Shown: piece by piece, positions 41,550 through 50,095 of the stretch
How the letters are laid out: the number at the start of each line of letters is the position of its first letter
Numbering within the stretch: the stretch's first letter is position 1
Assembly: GCA_964388445.1 (NCBI GenBank)
Contig: CAYMAI010000006.1
Span: 186,001-250,000 of the forward strand
DNA length: 64,000 nucleotides
Reading direction: 5' to 3'
From: CAYMAI01 sp964388445
GTDB lineage: Bacteria; 4484-113; JAGGVC01
The notes under the pieces: generated by a model
What the model was told of the DNA's origin: nothing
The model's input: only the letters and a program-made list of their open reading frames with translations
Databases searched by the model: none
Program-made: the position numbers and the translations under genes

Positions 41550-42719
41550 ATGGACAAGCCCGACATTTTCGATTTTTACGACATCGAGAGCATGCTCACC
41601 GATGATCAAAAGGTGATTCGCGACACCGTGCGAGACTGGGTGCGCAAGCGGTTTATGCCGGCAGTAGCGGACCATTTCGAAGCGCATACGTTCCCGATGG
41701 AACTCGTTCCCGAAATCGCGGAGATGGGGCTGTTTGGTCCGACGTTGCCCGAAAAATACGGATGCGCGGGCGTCGATAATATCGCCTACGGGCTGATAAT
41801 GCAGGAACTCGAACGCGGCGACAGCGGGCTTCGCAGCTTCGCGAGCGTTCAAAGCGCGCTCGTGATGTATCCGATTTTCACTTGGGGCTCGGAGGCACAG
41901 AAGGATTACTGGCTGCCAAGGCTTGCTAAGGCGGAAAAAATCGGCTGTTTCGGGCTGACAGAGCCCGATCATGGCAGCGACCCGAGCAGGATGATTACGC
42001 GCGCCGACCCGGCGGACAGCGGCTGGGTGCTGAACGGCGCTAAGATGTGGATTACTAACGGCACAATCGCGGACGTAGCTATCGTGTGGGCGAAAACGCC
42101 GGACGGAGTAGGCGGATTTCTTGTCGAAAAGGGCACGCCGGGTTTTTCTGCGCCGGAGCAGTTAAAAAAGCTTTCGTTGCGCGCAAGCGTGACAAGCGAA
42201 CTGATATTCGATAACGTAAAAATTCCGGAAGAATGCAGGCTGCCGGGCGCGAACGGCCTGAAGTGTCCGCTGTCGTGCCTGACGCAGGCGCGATATGGAA
42301 TCGCGTGGGGCGCGATTGGCGCGGCGCTTGACTGCTTGGAATGCGCTCTCGAATATCAAACGCGGAGGACGCAGTTCGGAAGGCCGCTTGCGTCGTTCCA
42401 GATTCAGCAAGCGAAGTTCGCGGATTTTATGACCGATATAACGGCAATGCAGCTTATTTGCCACAGACTTGGCACGTTAAAGGACGAGGGCAAGATGCAC
42501 CACGCGCAGGTGTCGCTTGCAAAGCGCAACAACGTGATGGCGGCCCTTCGCATCGCCCGTGAAGCGCGGCAGATGCTGGGAGCGAGCGGAATTACGCTGG
42601 AGTATCCGGTCATCCGGCATATGGCGAATCTTGAAAGCGTCATTACTTACGAAGGCACGCACGATATACATACGCTGGTACTCGGCGAAACGGCGACAGG
42701 AATCGGCGCGTTTAAGTAG
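41550..42719 (+). CDS. Acyl-CoA dehydrogenase, glutaryl-CoA-dehydrogenase-like
   Basis: A 389-residue flavoprotein. SGLRSFASVQSALVMYPI, FGLTEPDHGSDPSRM and MWITNGTIADVAIVWAK are the substrate and FAD regions, and YEGTHDIHTLVLG contains the catalytic Glu in the position used by GCDH and isovaleryl-like members. RSFASVQS with the preceding Gly-Leu fits glutaryl-CoA dehydrogenase, which also decarboxylates. No other lysine or tryptophan breakdown gene is near, so the substrate is not certain. Confidence 0.82.
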   Translation: MDKPDIFDFYDIESMLTDDQKVIRDTVRDWVRKRFMPAVADHFEAHTFPMELVPEIAEMGLFGPTLPEKYGCAGVDNIAYGLIMQELERGDSGLRSFASVQSALVMYPIFTWGSEAQKDYWLPRLAKAEKIGCFGLTEPDHGSDPSRMITRADPADSGWVLNGAKMWITNGTIADVAIVWAKTPDGVGGFLVEKGTPGFSAPEQLKKLSLRASVTSELIFDNVKIPEECRLPGANGLKCPLSCLTQARYGIAWGAIGAALDCLECALEYQTRRTQFGRPLASFQIQQAKFADFMTDITAMQLICHRLGTLKDEGKMHHAQVSLAKRNNVMAALRIAREARQMLGASGITLEYPVIRHMANLESVITYEGTHDIHTLVLGETATGIGAFK

Positions 42720-42740
42720 ATGCTATTTGGCATCTGCAAT

Positions 42741-43421
42741 TTACTCAACCGGGATTACGAACCAGAAACGCCATTCGTTTCTTCCGCGGTCATTGAGTGA
42801 ATCGAACCACGCGAACCGAAGTTGAACGGGGTGTTTCCAGTACATTAACTCCGTGCCGCCCGACCAGCCGGCCGGCCGGCCGGCGGCATGCGTTTCGATT
42901 ACGTTTCCGCGAAGATACCAATCGTTCTTTTCATAAAAATTGTACGCGAATTCGTTGAAAAACCCGGTGCGGGTGTCGTTCGTGGGAATGCGTGCGGCTG
43001 AAAATAAATCCCATTTTTTGTGGACGGTCAGCGCGTTCAAACCAACCCAAGGCACGTCGAGGTCTTCTAGATCTTTGTCGAGGCCGAGCACGACTCGCGG
43101 TTGAATTCTTGCGCCGGTGTCCCCGATTTTCTGAAACGGCCAGCGATAACCGATGCTCGTTGGCTCCCAGCCTTTCAAATCCCAAGAAATTTGAAGCTGG
43201 CCGTCGAATGCGGGTACAAGCAGCCTGTAATCGAACGCATCGGGCCGGCCGAAGTAAAGGTCGTTGATTATATCGATTGAAATTGGCGTTTTAGGCTTCG
43301 TTCGAGCCGGAGCGGATTCGGTCGAAGCCGGAGACGCGGCTTCATCCGCGAAAATCGCGGCTGCAAAAAGCCAAAAGAAAACGGCAAAACCGAATATTGA
43401 TGGCAAAAAGACCCTTGTCAA
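42741..43421 (-). CDS. Exported hypothetical protein, outer-membrane-like
   Basis: A 226-residue protein starting at TTG with AGGAG 8 bases before it. A signal peptide (residues 1-25, FFWLFAAAIFA) precedes a low-complexity linker and a region of alternating strands rich in Trp, Tyr and Phe (SIGYRWPFQKIG, FFNEFAYNFYEKNDWYLRGN, VQLRFAWFDSL, EWRFWFVIPVE). A Gly-Arg-Pro-Ala segment is encoded by repeated ccggc units (about 42865-42885). An outer-membrane location is inferred. It is convergent with the acyl-CoA dehydrogenase gene. Confidence 0.5.
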   Translation of the reverse strand: MTRVFLPSIFGFAVFFWLFAAAIFADEAASPASTESAPARTKPKTPISIDIINDLYFGRPDAFDYRLLVPAFDGQLQISWDLKGWEPTSIGYRWPFQKIGDTGARIQPRVVLGLDKDLEDLDVPWVGLNALTVHKKWDLFSAARIPTNDTRTGFFNEFAYNFYEKNDWYLRGNVIETHAAGRPAGWSGGTELMYWKHPVQLRFAWFDSLNDRGRNEWRFWFVIPVE

Positions 43422-43642
43422 GGCTTTGCTCCTAATGCTGATTCCGATTGGCCGAACCGAAGGCGCGGCATAATCACTACGATTTTAGTAGGAAATGGCA
43501 TTTTTGGCAAGGTTTGTCAGGATTCGGAGCTTAAATCAAATGATACCGAAGATTTTCCAGGAATTTACTCAACGATTAATATGCAGTAGATACAGCACTC
43601 CGGTTTTGGTATAATTTCGACGGTACTATCTGAAGATATCGA

Positions 43643-44191
43643 ATGGAAGTGAAACAAGATATTCGGCCAGAATGGTTGACGCTCGCGGAAGGTGAGGCGT
43701 TTCTTGCTGGATTTAAGATGTCTCCGGGGTTATGGTCCTGGAGTTTTTATATTGCTGGCTTATTTTCGGTATTAGGATCAATAATAATTGCTATGCTTTT
43801 GGGCGGTATGTCTCCCGCTACCGCTTATGGAATTCATTGGGTTTATTCAGTTTCATATTTGCTTTTTGTAATTGTATATGGATATGTTCCTTTGGTATTC
43901 TTGTCGGTACTTAGATGGAAATGGAATTTTTATATAGCCTATTTAACTTCAAGGAAGATAGTAATTGGCGTAGCTTCTTGCCCTATTTTTAAATTTCAGT
44001 TTAGGGAATTCGATTTGTCGCGCTTGGAATCGGTTGTCGGGGCAACAAAATGGCAATACGGCAATGTAGTGGTATTATTTAGTGGCGCTAGGCGCAAAAT
44101 CCGAATAAACTTGCATCTTAGAGATAGAGACGATTTCATAGCATCAATCAAAAGCGCCGCTCCGCATATTGAGCAACCAGAAAATCCATGA
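43643..44191 (+). CDS. Hypothetical membrane protein, PH-domain-like tail
   Basis: A 182-residue protein with two spans (about 31-54 and 67-90) followed by a beta-rich region (about 95-170): NFYIAYLTSRKIVIGVASCPIFKFQFREFDLSRLESVVGA then GNVVVLFSG and RRKIRINLHLRDRDDFIASI. The order resembles bacterial PH domain membrane proteins (YdbS/YdbT type), in which a strand pair like YxLTxxRIxI is conserved. TATAAT (about 43609) lies 28 bases before the ATG. The function is unknown. Confidence 0.5.
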   Translation: MEVKQDIRPEWLTLAEGEAFLAGFKMSPGLWSWSFYIAGLFSVLGSIIIAMLLGGMSPATAYGIHWVYSVSYLLFVIVYGYVPLVFLSVLRWKWNFYIAYLTSRKIVIGVASCPIFKFQFREFDLSRLESVVGATKWQYGNVVVLFSGARRKIRINLHLRDRDDFIASIKSAAPHIEQPENP

Positions 44192-44232
44192 AACTAGCCA
44201 TCTGGAAAGGTAATCGCAAATATACGAAGTGC

Positions 44233-46035
44233 CTACTTGGAATTGCGCAAAAACGGAATCGGTTTTTCATTCATACTTCCGGGCGTCCCTCGCATTTCAT
44301 ATAGTTTCGCGGCAAGTTCAGCCACTTTTTCATAGTCGCCGGCGGCTTCCGCTTCAACAATTTTGCGTTCGATCGCAGCGGTGTCGGGTTGGCTGTTTTC
44401 CGCGACGAGTTTGTCGATACGCGCCCGAAAGTCGCGATGATGCGGGAAGAATGAATCGTCAATAAGAACGCCATAAAACTCGCCAATCTCCGGAATCTCG
44501 TTTTGAAGAGCCAGAATTTCGGCGTCCCATTTCGTTTCATTGCTTCCCGTCGAAACAATCCTCCACGCCGCCTTGGCTGTGGCGGAAGAAAAATCGTCTT
44601 CGGTGAGCTTTTCGGCGGCAATTTTCAACAAGTTTGGATTAGCCAGAATTCCGGCGATTATTCCGGCTTCGAGAAGCAGTCTGCCGTCGCGCATCAGCCG
44701 CCGCATTCCATCTCCGGCATCCGCGGCGCTCTTTTTCGATGCGCGCTGCGAACGCTCCATTCCGATAAGCGATTGGACAATTGCCGAATCCAATGACAGG
44801 CTGCTCGCGATTTCGCGTATGAATTCGGATTTAACTATGGGAGGTGCCGCGATCACTATGGGCGCTAGTTTTCTAATGGATTCTTCCTTCGTTTTCGCAT
44901 CCATCGCTGAGTTCGCGCCGAGAACGCCCATTAGAAATCGCACCGGATTTACAGCCGATTCGATGAGTGCAGCGAATTTTTCCCGTCCGTGTTTTTTTAT
45001 GAAATCGTCGGGGTCGATTCCGCCGGGAAGCTGTACAACCTTCGGCGAAACTCCCGCGGCAAGTACGATGCCTGCCGTCCTAACCGCGGCGTCGCGCCCC
45101 GCACCATCGCCGTCCATAGAGATTACAAGGTCGCGAGTGTGGCGAAAAAGCAACTTGAGGTGAAGCTCGGTTAGTGCGGTGCCGCAAGTTGCGACAGCAT
45201 TTTCGAAACCTGCCTGCACAAGCGCAAGTACGTCCATATAACCTTCGACGAGAATCGCATAACCGAGAGCGGCGATGGACTTTTTAGCTTCCGAAAGCCC
45301 GTACAACGCCTCGCTCTTGTTGTAAATGGGGCTGTTTGCGCTGTTAATGTATTTTGCCGGGTCGTCGTCAAGCGCGCGGCCGCCGAACGCGTGAATCCGC
45401 CCCGCATGATTGGCAATGGGGAAAATCAGCCGGTTTCTGAATCGGTCGTCCACTCCGGTACCGTCCCGCCTTCTGGATGCGAGGCCGGCAAGCTCAAGGT
45501 CTTTTTCTTTTACGCCTTTCTTGAGCAATTCTTGACAAAGCATGTCGCGGCCGCCCGGCGTTGCGCCAAGCTTGAAGTCGCGGATTACTCCGCTTTTAAC
45601 GCCGCGCTTTTCAAGATACGCTCTCGCGGAAGCGCCCATAGAGGTGTTCAATAAAATGTTTTGGTAATAAGTCGCAGCGGCTTCATAGGCCTTATACAGT
45701 GCCTCTTTACCCTCCGCCCGCAAACCGCCTCCTCCTGCAGCGCCTTTCGGTCTTTCAGGTTCGGGAATTCCGTATTTGTGTCCGAGAAATTCCAGAGCTT
45801 CTTTGAACTCAAGGTTTTCGACGAGCATAATGAACTTTACGATGTCGCCGCCCTGTTTCGTGGAAAAGCAGTACCAAACGCCCTTATTCGCATCGATATT
45901 AAAGCTCGGTCGCGTTTCCTGTTTGAAAGGGGAAAGGCAAACGAATTTACCTGGGCCGGAAGGTTTAAGTCGCGCATAATCCGCCACGACGTCGGCAATG
46001 TTCACACGCGCCCGGATGTCGTCCGCCCAGCTCAT
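44233..46035 (-). CDS. dnaG: DNA primase, with degenerate zinc-finger ligands
   Basis: A 600-residue primase. The TOPRIM domain is complete (VEGYMDVLALVQAGF, then SMDGDGAGRDAA), and the DnaG core motif QGGDIVKFIM and RNRLIFPI are present. The N-terminal zinc-binding domain keeps the fold signature (PFKQETRPSF...YCFSTKQGGD) but Cys, His, Cys and Cys at the zinc positions read Ser35, Lys38, Cys56 and Thr59. A C-terminal helical domain is about 150 residues. A start at the ATG at 46035 follows AGCGGTGA. Priming of DNA replication is the expected role. Confidence 0.88.
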   Translation of the reverse strand: MSWADDIRARVNIADVVADYARLKPSGPGKFVCLSPFKQETRPSFNIDANKGVWYCFSTKQGGDIVKFIMLVENLEFKEALEFLGHKYGIPEPERPKGAAGGGGLRAEGKEALYKAYEAAATYYQNILLNTSMGASARAYLEKRGVKSGVIRDFKLGATPGGRDMLCQELLKKGVKEKDLELAGLASRRRDGTGVDDRFRNRLIFPIANHAGRIHAFGGRALDDDPAKYINSANSPIYNKSEALYGLSEAKKSIAALGYAILVEGYMDVLALVQAGFENAVATCGTALTELHLKLLFRHTRDLVISMDGDGAGRDAAVRTAGIVLAAGVSPKVVQLPGGIDPDDFIKKHGREKFAALIESAVNPVRFLMGVLGANSAMDAKTKEESIRKLAPIVIAAPPIVKSEFIREIASSLSLDSAIVQSLIGMERSQRASKKSAADAGDGMRRLMRDGRLLLEAGIIAGILANPNLLKIAAEKLTEDDFSSATAKAAWRIVSTGSNETKWDAEILALQNEIPEIGEFYGVLIDDSFFPHHRDFRARIDKLVAENSQPDTAAIERKIVEAEAAGDYEKVAELAAKLYEMRGTPGSMNEKPIPFLRNSK

Positions 46036-46086
46036 TTTTTCACCGCTTCTATATTACAGCGGAATGCCGGAAGCGCCAAAACCGAT

Positions 46087-46905
46087 TTACTTGCGCACCT
46101 GCGGAGCCTGTCCCCGCCCAATCGTATTCACGGCCAGCATTATCAGCGCCATCAAGACTATCAGGCCAAGCTGAATGGGGAAAGCATAGCCGAAATCGTC
46201 GGAGCTGCCTTCCTGTACAAGAAAGCGGGCGCGTCCGATAAAGAGGCTGACGCGCGCCATGACCGTCGAACCGAAGCTTGCGCCGAAAGCCAGCATAAGC
46301 GTCCATATGCCGACCTTAGATATCGTTCCGATGGTTCCTTTGTGCTCCACGCTGAAGAAGAAATATACGAGAGCGGACAAGACGCCGATAAATATCAGCC
46401 AATTGTTCACGTAAGTGCTGTACGGCACGCCTTGTTCCGATCCGAAAAGCGGATTGAAAGTAGAAGACGCCTGCACAAGCACGTAGTTAGCCATATAAGT
46501 CGGAATTGCAACGCCAGCGCCCCAGCCGATGTAGAATGCAAGACTCCATCGAGACACCCAGCTAATCGCCGGAATAAGCCGCAAAAGGAGGAAAAGCCCT
46601 AGAAGACCGGGAATGATGAAAATCAGACGAGCATCTTGGCCGTAGAGCTCCGCTTGCTCGACAGGATTGAAAATTAGTCTTGGCGCGATTCTGCCGAATA
46701 GCTCGGGCTTGATTACGTTTTGAAAAACGTACACAATCCAATAGCCGTTGGATATGCCGAGGTATAGATGCTCGCCGAATTTGAAAAACGGATTGTCCTT
46801 ATATAAAAAGCTGAGCATGAAGAGTGTAAGGCCGACGGCAATCCAGATACCGATGACCTGTCCAGTATGTCCGGTGATTAGCGTAAAGTTTTCGAGGAAA
46901 TCCAT
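46087..46905 (-). CDS. Multi-spanning membrane protein of the DUF6754 cluster
   Basis: A 272-residue protein with eight spans. It starts MDFLENFTLITGHTGQVIGIWIAVGLTLFML and has a basic C-terminus (GRGQAPQVRK). The loop after span 3 (LFGRIAPRLIFNPVEQAELYGQDARL) is polar. It is the last gene of the minus-strand cluster 50986-46087 and starts 2 bases after the 277-residue gene. No known family is recognised; conservation with DUF6754 proteins in other genomes is recalled but not verified here. Confidence 0.6.
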   Translation of the reverse strand: MDFLENFTLITGHTGQVIGIWIAVGLTLFMLSFLYKDNPFFKFGEHLYLGISNGYWIVYVFQNVIKPELFGRIAPRLIFNPVEQAELYGQDARLIFIIPGLLGLFLLLRLIPAISWVSRWSLAFYIGWGAGVAIPTYMANYVLVQASSTFNPLFGSEQGVPYSTYVNNWLIFIGVLSALVYFFFSVEHKGTIGTISKVGIWTLMLAFGASFGSTVMARVSLFIGRARFLVQEGSSDDFGYAFPIQLGLIVLMALIMLAVNTIGRGQAPQVRK

Positions 46906-46907
46906 AA

Positions 46908-47741
46908 TCAGACTTTACCTCCCGCTTTCTTAATGGCCCGTTCGTGCAAAAACGAAATATTTCCGAGGATAATGAGCACGATAAGCAAAATGTGAACCCA
47001 GCTTTGAGCTACCATGCCCTTTCTGGCGATGCCGGGCATTTCGAGCAGCTGCTCGTAATCCGCGGCACCTTTGAGTCCGCCGAGAATGCCTTTCATCTGG
47101 CCGCTTTGGTAAAACGGGAAGTAGCTGGCGAAACTGACAGCGGTGCAGCCGGCCGCCATCGGGTAGCCGGATTCGCTTGCGCCGTACAAAATCCACGCTT
47201 CCGGCGTTGCGCCGGCGGCAATCGAGAGCATAAAGTCGACGTCCTTTCCGTTTTTGATGTTTTGAAAAATGGGCATACTGCGAGTTTCGACGCGATTGGC
47301 GTCGGTTTTGTAATACTCCGTTATGTCGCTGTTAATGGCCCGGATGCTGTTCGCGACTCCCGGCCGGAAGCCGAGATAAACGTAATCTTCGCCGCTTTTA
47401 ACGCCGAATTCCTCTTCCATCATCTGAAATGCAAGCTGGCCGAGACCCACGCCGGCGACGTTGAAGACGTTCACGCTGATGACTTTGTGCTTTTTGCTGA
47501 AGCAATGGCGGAGAAACGCAATAGTCATGGGCGTCAGCTCCGGTTCGCTCGACGGGTCGTAATCTTGAGCGAACAGAATCACGCTGCCTTCGGGTAGCTT
47601 GTCAACTTGTTCGAATACGGCTCTCGATTCCGGCGCGGGCTTCACGCTCATTTCGATGCCGCGAATTATCGGCGTGAAAACCATCAGCGCGACGAGAAGA
47701 TAAATGAACTGACGGGGAAGCTTGTAAAAGAAGTTCGACAT
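46908..47741 (-). CDS. Anchored protein with an extracytoplasmic Rossmann-like domain, DUF6754 cluster
   Basis: A 277-residue protein with an N-terminal span (about 12-30), a soluble domain (about 35-235) and a C-terminal span (about 248-266). The soluble part begins with PEGSVILFAQDYDPSSEPELTPM and alternates strands and helices (KVISVNVFNVAGVGLGQLAFQ, YVYLGFRPGVANSIRAI, FMLSIAAGATPEAWILYG), like a Rossmann-type fold. GGAGGTGG lies before the ATG, which overlaps the preceding stop (TAATG). The function is unknown. Confidence 0.6.
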   Translation of the reverse strand: MSNFFYKLPRQFIYLLVALMVFTPIIRGIEMSVKPAPESRAVFEQVDKLPEGSVILFAQDYDPSSEPELTPMTIAFLRHCFSKKHKVISVNVFNVAGVGLGQLAFQMMEEEFGVKSGEDYVYLGFRPGVANSIRAINSDITEYYKTDANRVETRSMPIFQNIKNGKDVDFMLSIAAGATPEAWILYGASESGYPMAAGCTAVSFASYFPFYQSGQMKGILGGLKGAADYEQLLEMPGIARKGMVAQSWVHILLIVLIILGNISFLHERAIKKAGGKV

Positions 47742-48415
47742 TAGTCGCCACCTCCCATATACGTTCTCTCGATGCCGAATATGATTCTGAGCGATGTGCT
47801 GATAATGCCGAGTCCGACGCCGAACATAACCGCCCTGAATCCTGCGGTGTTGGGTACGTTGAGAAGCCAGTCGGTCATGATTTCGATGCGAAAGTTACTC
47901 AGGAATGGCGATTCCGGCGGAATAAAGCTCGTAAGTTGTTCGCCGACGGGAACGCGCCCTAGCATGGTTATTGCGGCGGCTATAAGCAGCATTGTGGCTT
48001 CCGGCGATTTCGCCCTGAATGCCCGATATGCCGCGCTTGCGATGTAGAAGGCAAGAATGCTGAAGACCGTAGCCTGCATCGGAACTTGAAGGTAGAGGAA
48101 CATCCAGGAATAAATGCCGTAGGGATTTTCGACGCCGCCGCCAATGAGTCCGGCTAGTGTCATTAATATCAGAGAAATGATTACCACCCACGAATATCCA
48201 AATCCCGGCTGGCGCCTTTTGATTTTCATCGTGTGGTTGTGGATAAGCGATTGCACGCCGATTAGCAGGGCGAAAGCGGCGATGATTTCCGTCCAAATGT
48301 TCATGTCTTCGGCGAAGTTTTGAGATGCCTCGCTTGGGACGTAATACTGGATAATCATCACAATGCCTATCGTGAAGGCAATCGTAATGGGTAAGTTTCG
48401 CTTAAGGAACTGCAC
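47741..48415 (-). CDS. Multi-spanning membrane protein of the DUF6754 cluster
   Basis: A 224-residue protein with six spans, starting at GTG (GGAGG 12 bases before). It begins LKRNLPITIAFTIGIVMIIQYYVP and has a short polar stretch between spans 2 and 3 (HNHTMKIKRRQPGFGYS). A Pro-rich loop (GEQLTSFIPPESPFLSNFRIE) precedes the last span. It lies 16 bases downstream of the large DUF6754-like gene. The function is unknown. Confidence 0.6.
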   Translation of the reverse strand: MQFLKRNLPITIAFTIGIVMIIQYYVPSEASQNFAEDMNIWTEIIAAFALLIGVQSLIHNHTMKIKRRQPGFGYSWVVIISLILMTLAGLIGGGVENPYGIYSWMFLYLQVPMQATVFSILAFYIASAAYRAFRAKSPEATMLLIAAAITMLGRVPVGEQLTSFIPPESPFLSNFRIEIMTDWLLNVPNTAGFRAVMFGVGLGIISTSLRIIFGIERTYMGGGD

Positions 48416-48431
48416 TGCTTTGAATTGCCTC

Positions 48432-50000
48432 CTACAGATTTGAAAACATATACTTCAAGTAGAGCAAGCGCTCCGGCCCTTCAAACGCCATAATGGTCGC
48501 AAGCAAAGAGCCGAGAACAATCACCGTTATTACGACCGCCTTTGCCATGTCGATAGCCTTGATGCTTCCGAGAAGCCTCGGCTCGCGGCTGATATAGGCG
48601 CTGGCGGCGTAAAGTTCTTCGCCGATAAGCGTATAGTCGCAAGCGCTGATGAAGAAGGGGATTTGAACGAGGGCATCCGTGCCTGCAATTTGAATCGCGC
48701 CGATTTGGTTGCCGGCTTCCGCGAGCAGAAGGGATTCGGCATAGTAATAACCGAAATAGAAATTTGCCGCGGGCTTTTCGCGCACCATCATGCCGTTAAC
48801 GCTTCCGACATAGGAAAACTGCTCCTGAGTAAGGAAGAACACGTTGTCTTCCTTGTAGGTATCCGGGCGTCCTGCTTCGGTATATGCCTGCTTGACGACT
48901 TCCTGGCAAACGCTCATAACAATCGGGTCGAAACACGGAACTTTTAGGTCGCTTTCGTATTCGGCAACTTTCCTTGCCACGCGGCCGAGGATGTTTAGCG
49001 CCGCGATTGTCGAAACGTCGCTCGCATAAGCCAATCCGCAAAGGAAATACATCGAGCGGCCCATTTCGGTGGCCCTTCCGATAGCTTCGTCAACGGCTTC
49101 GAGTCCAGCGATTCTACGGATGTACAAATTTATGCCGCGGCGCGCTTTGCCTATGAAAGCGAGCATAACAATCGCGACGATGACAACGTATGCCAAATTG
49201 AACTTCCGGGCTACATTAAACCAGTTATCCTTCGAAGTTCCCTCGCCGATTTGAGGAAAGTAGTAACCGGGTGGCATTTTGTCGCCTGCGGCAACGCCGA
49301 TTCGGATCAGAACCGGAGTATCTTCGTAACTTGGCTCGTCGCCGTCCGCAGCCTCCAATTGGTACGATACGTGAGAGTAGTGCATTTCGCCATGGCCTTC
49401 CGGCATAAAACCGAAGGGAGACCACGACTCTTCGTCGCCTAGGATTTTTTCGCCGACTCTGAACCGGTCGCCTTCCTTCCAAGGGCCTTCGGCACTTTCC
49501 GCCCATTCGATCACGTAAAAGAGGTTCGTCACCTGTTCGCCGTTGTCCATCAGGATTCCGGATTCCTCCCATACGGATTTGGCGAACAGGACGGCAACCG
49601 CCTTTCCCGCATCGTTCGGCCAATCTCTGACAGCAAGGTTTGCCGCGCCGATTGGAGGAAACTGAGGACTGAGAACGATTACAGGCTCCTCTTCTTCGAT
49701 TTCGCCCGGATCTTGTTCCTCGGTAACATCGTCCGCCGCAGCATCTTCAATATCAGCTCCGGGAACCGCCTCGGTTCGATTTCCACTGTCGGACTCGACC
49801 TCGACGGATTCTTCCGCGCCGGCCGCATCGTCCGCTTCTTCAGATTCTCCCGTGGAAGACTCGTCAGGCGGAGCGGCGGACTCGGGCGGCTGCGCGGATT
49901 CGTCCTGCGCACTGACCGGCGGTGAAATAATGATGAGGGCGAGCATGACGAGCGCCGCGAACGCGAGCGGGCCGAAAATCCAGTTTCGAAAACGTCTCAA
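48432..50000 (-). CDS. DUF6754-like membrane protein with signal peptide and acidic linker
   Basis: A 522-residue protein starting at TTG (AAGGAG before it). A signal sequence (residues 8-30) leads to a Glu/Asp-rich linker (about 32-105) and a beta-rich domain (about 110-260) that may be fibronectin-like. A span (about 268-285) is followed by the DUF6754-type domain: IGRATEMGRSMYFLCGLAYASDVSTIAALNIL, KEDNVFFLTQEQFSYVGSVNGMM, NFYFGYYYAESLLLAEAGN and ISACDYTLIGEELYAASAY, with a last span near 485-505. Its paralogue is the 296-residue protein upstream. The function is unknown. Confidence 0.72.
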   Translation of the reverse strand: MRRFRNWIFGPLAFAALVMLALIIISPPVSAQDESAQPPESAAPPDESSTGESEEADDAAGAEESVEVESDSGNRTEAVPGADIEDAAADDVTEEQDPGEIEEEEPVIVLSPQFPPIGAANLAVRDWPNDAGKAVAVLFAKSVWEESGILMDNGEQVTNLFYVIEWAESAEGPWKEGDRFRVGEKILGDEESWSPFGFMPEGHGEMHYSHVSYQLEAADGDEPSYEDTPVLIRIGVAAGDKMPPGYYFPQIGEGTSKDNWFNVARKFNLAYVVIVAIVMLAFIGKARRGINLYIRRIAGLEAVDEAIGRATEMGRSMYFLCGLAYASDVSTIAALNILGRVARKVAEYESDLKVPCFDPIVMSVCQEVVKQAYTEAGRPDTYKEDNVFFLTQEQFSYVGSVNGMMVREKPAANFYFGYYYAESLLLAEAGNQIGAIQIAGTDALVQIPFFISACDYTLIGEELYAASAYISREPRLLGSIKAIDMAKAVVITVIVLGSLLATIMAFEGPERLLYLKYMFSNL

Positions 50001-50095
50001 CTGCCGCTCCTTGGAATAAGGTGAGGGCGATTATACATCACTTAATATTGATGCCGTTGTAATTCGGAATCGTTTTCGAAATATAGTTTCATTGA

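Noticed and set aside
42865..42885. Repeated ccggc units as a possible repeat element
   Set aside because: The units lie inside a coding region and encode a Gly-Arg-Pro-Ala stretch; no second copy in the window.
45661..46602. Plus-strand frame of 313 codons opposite dnaG and the membrane gene
   Set aside because: It spans two real minus-strand genes and their gap; its composition is that of a shadow frame, without motifs.
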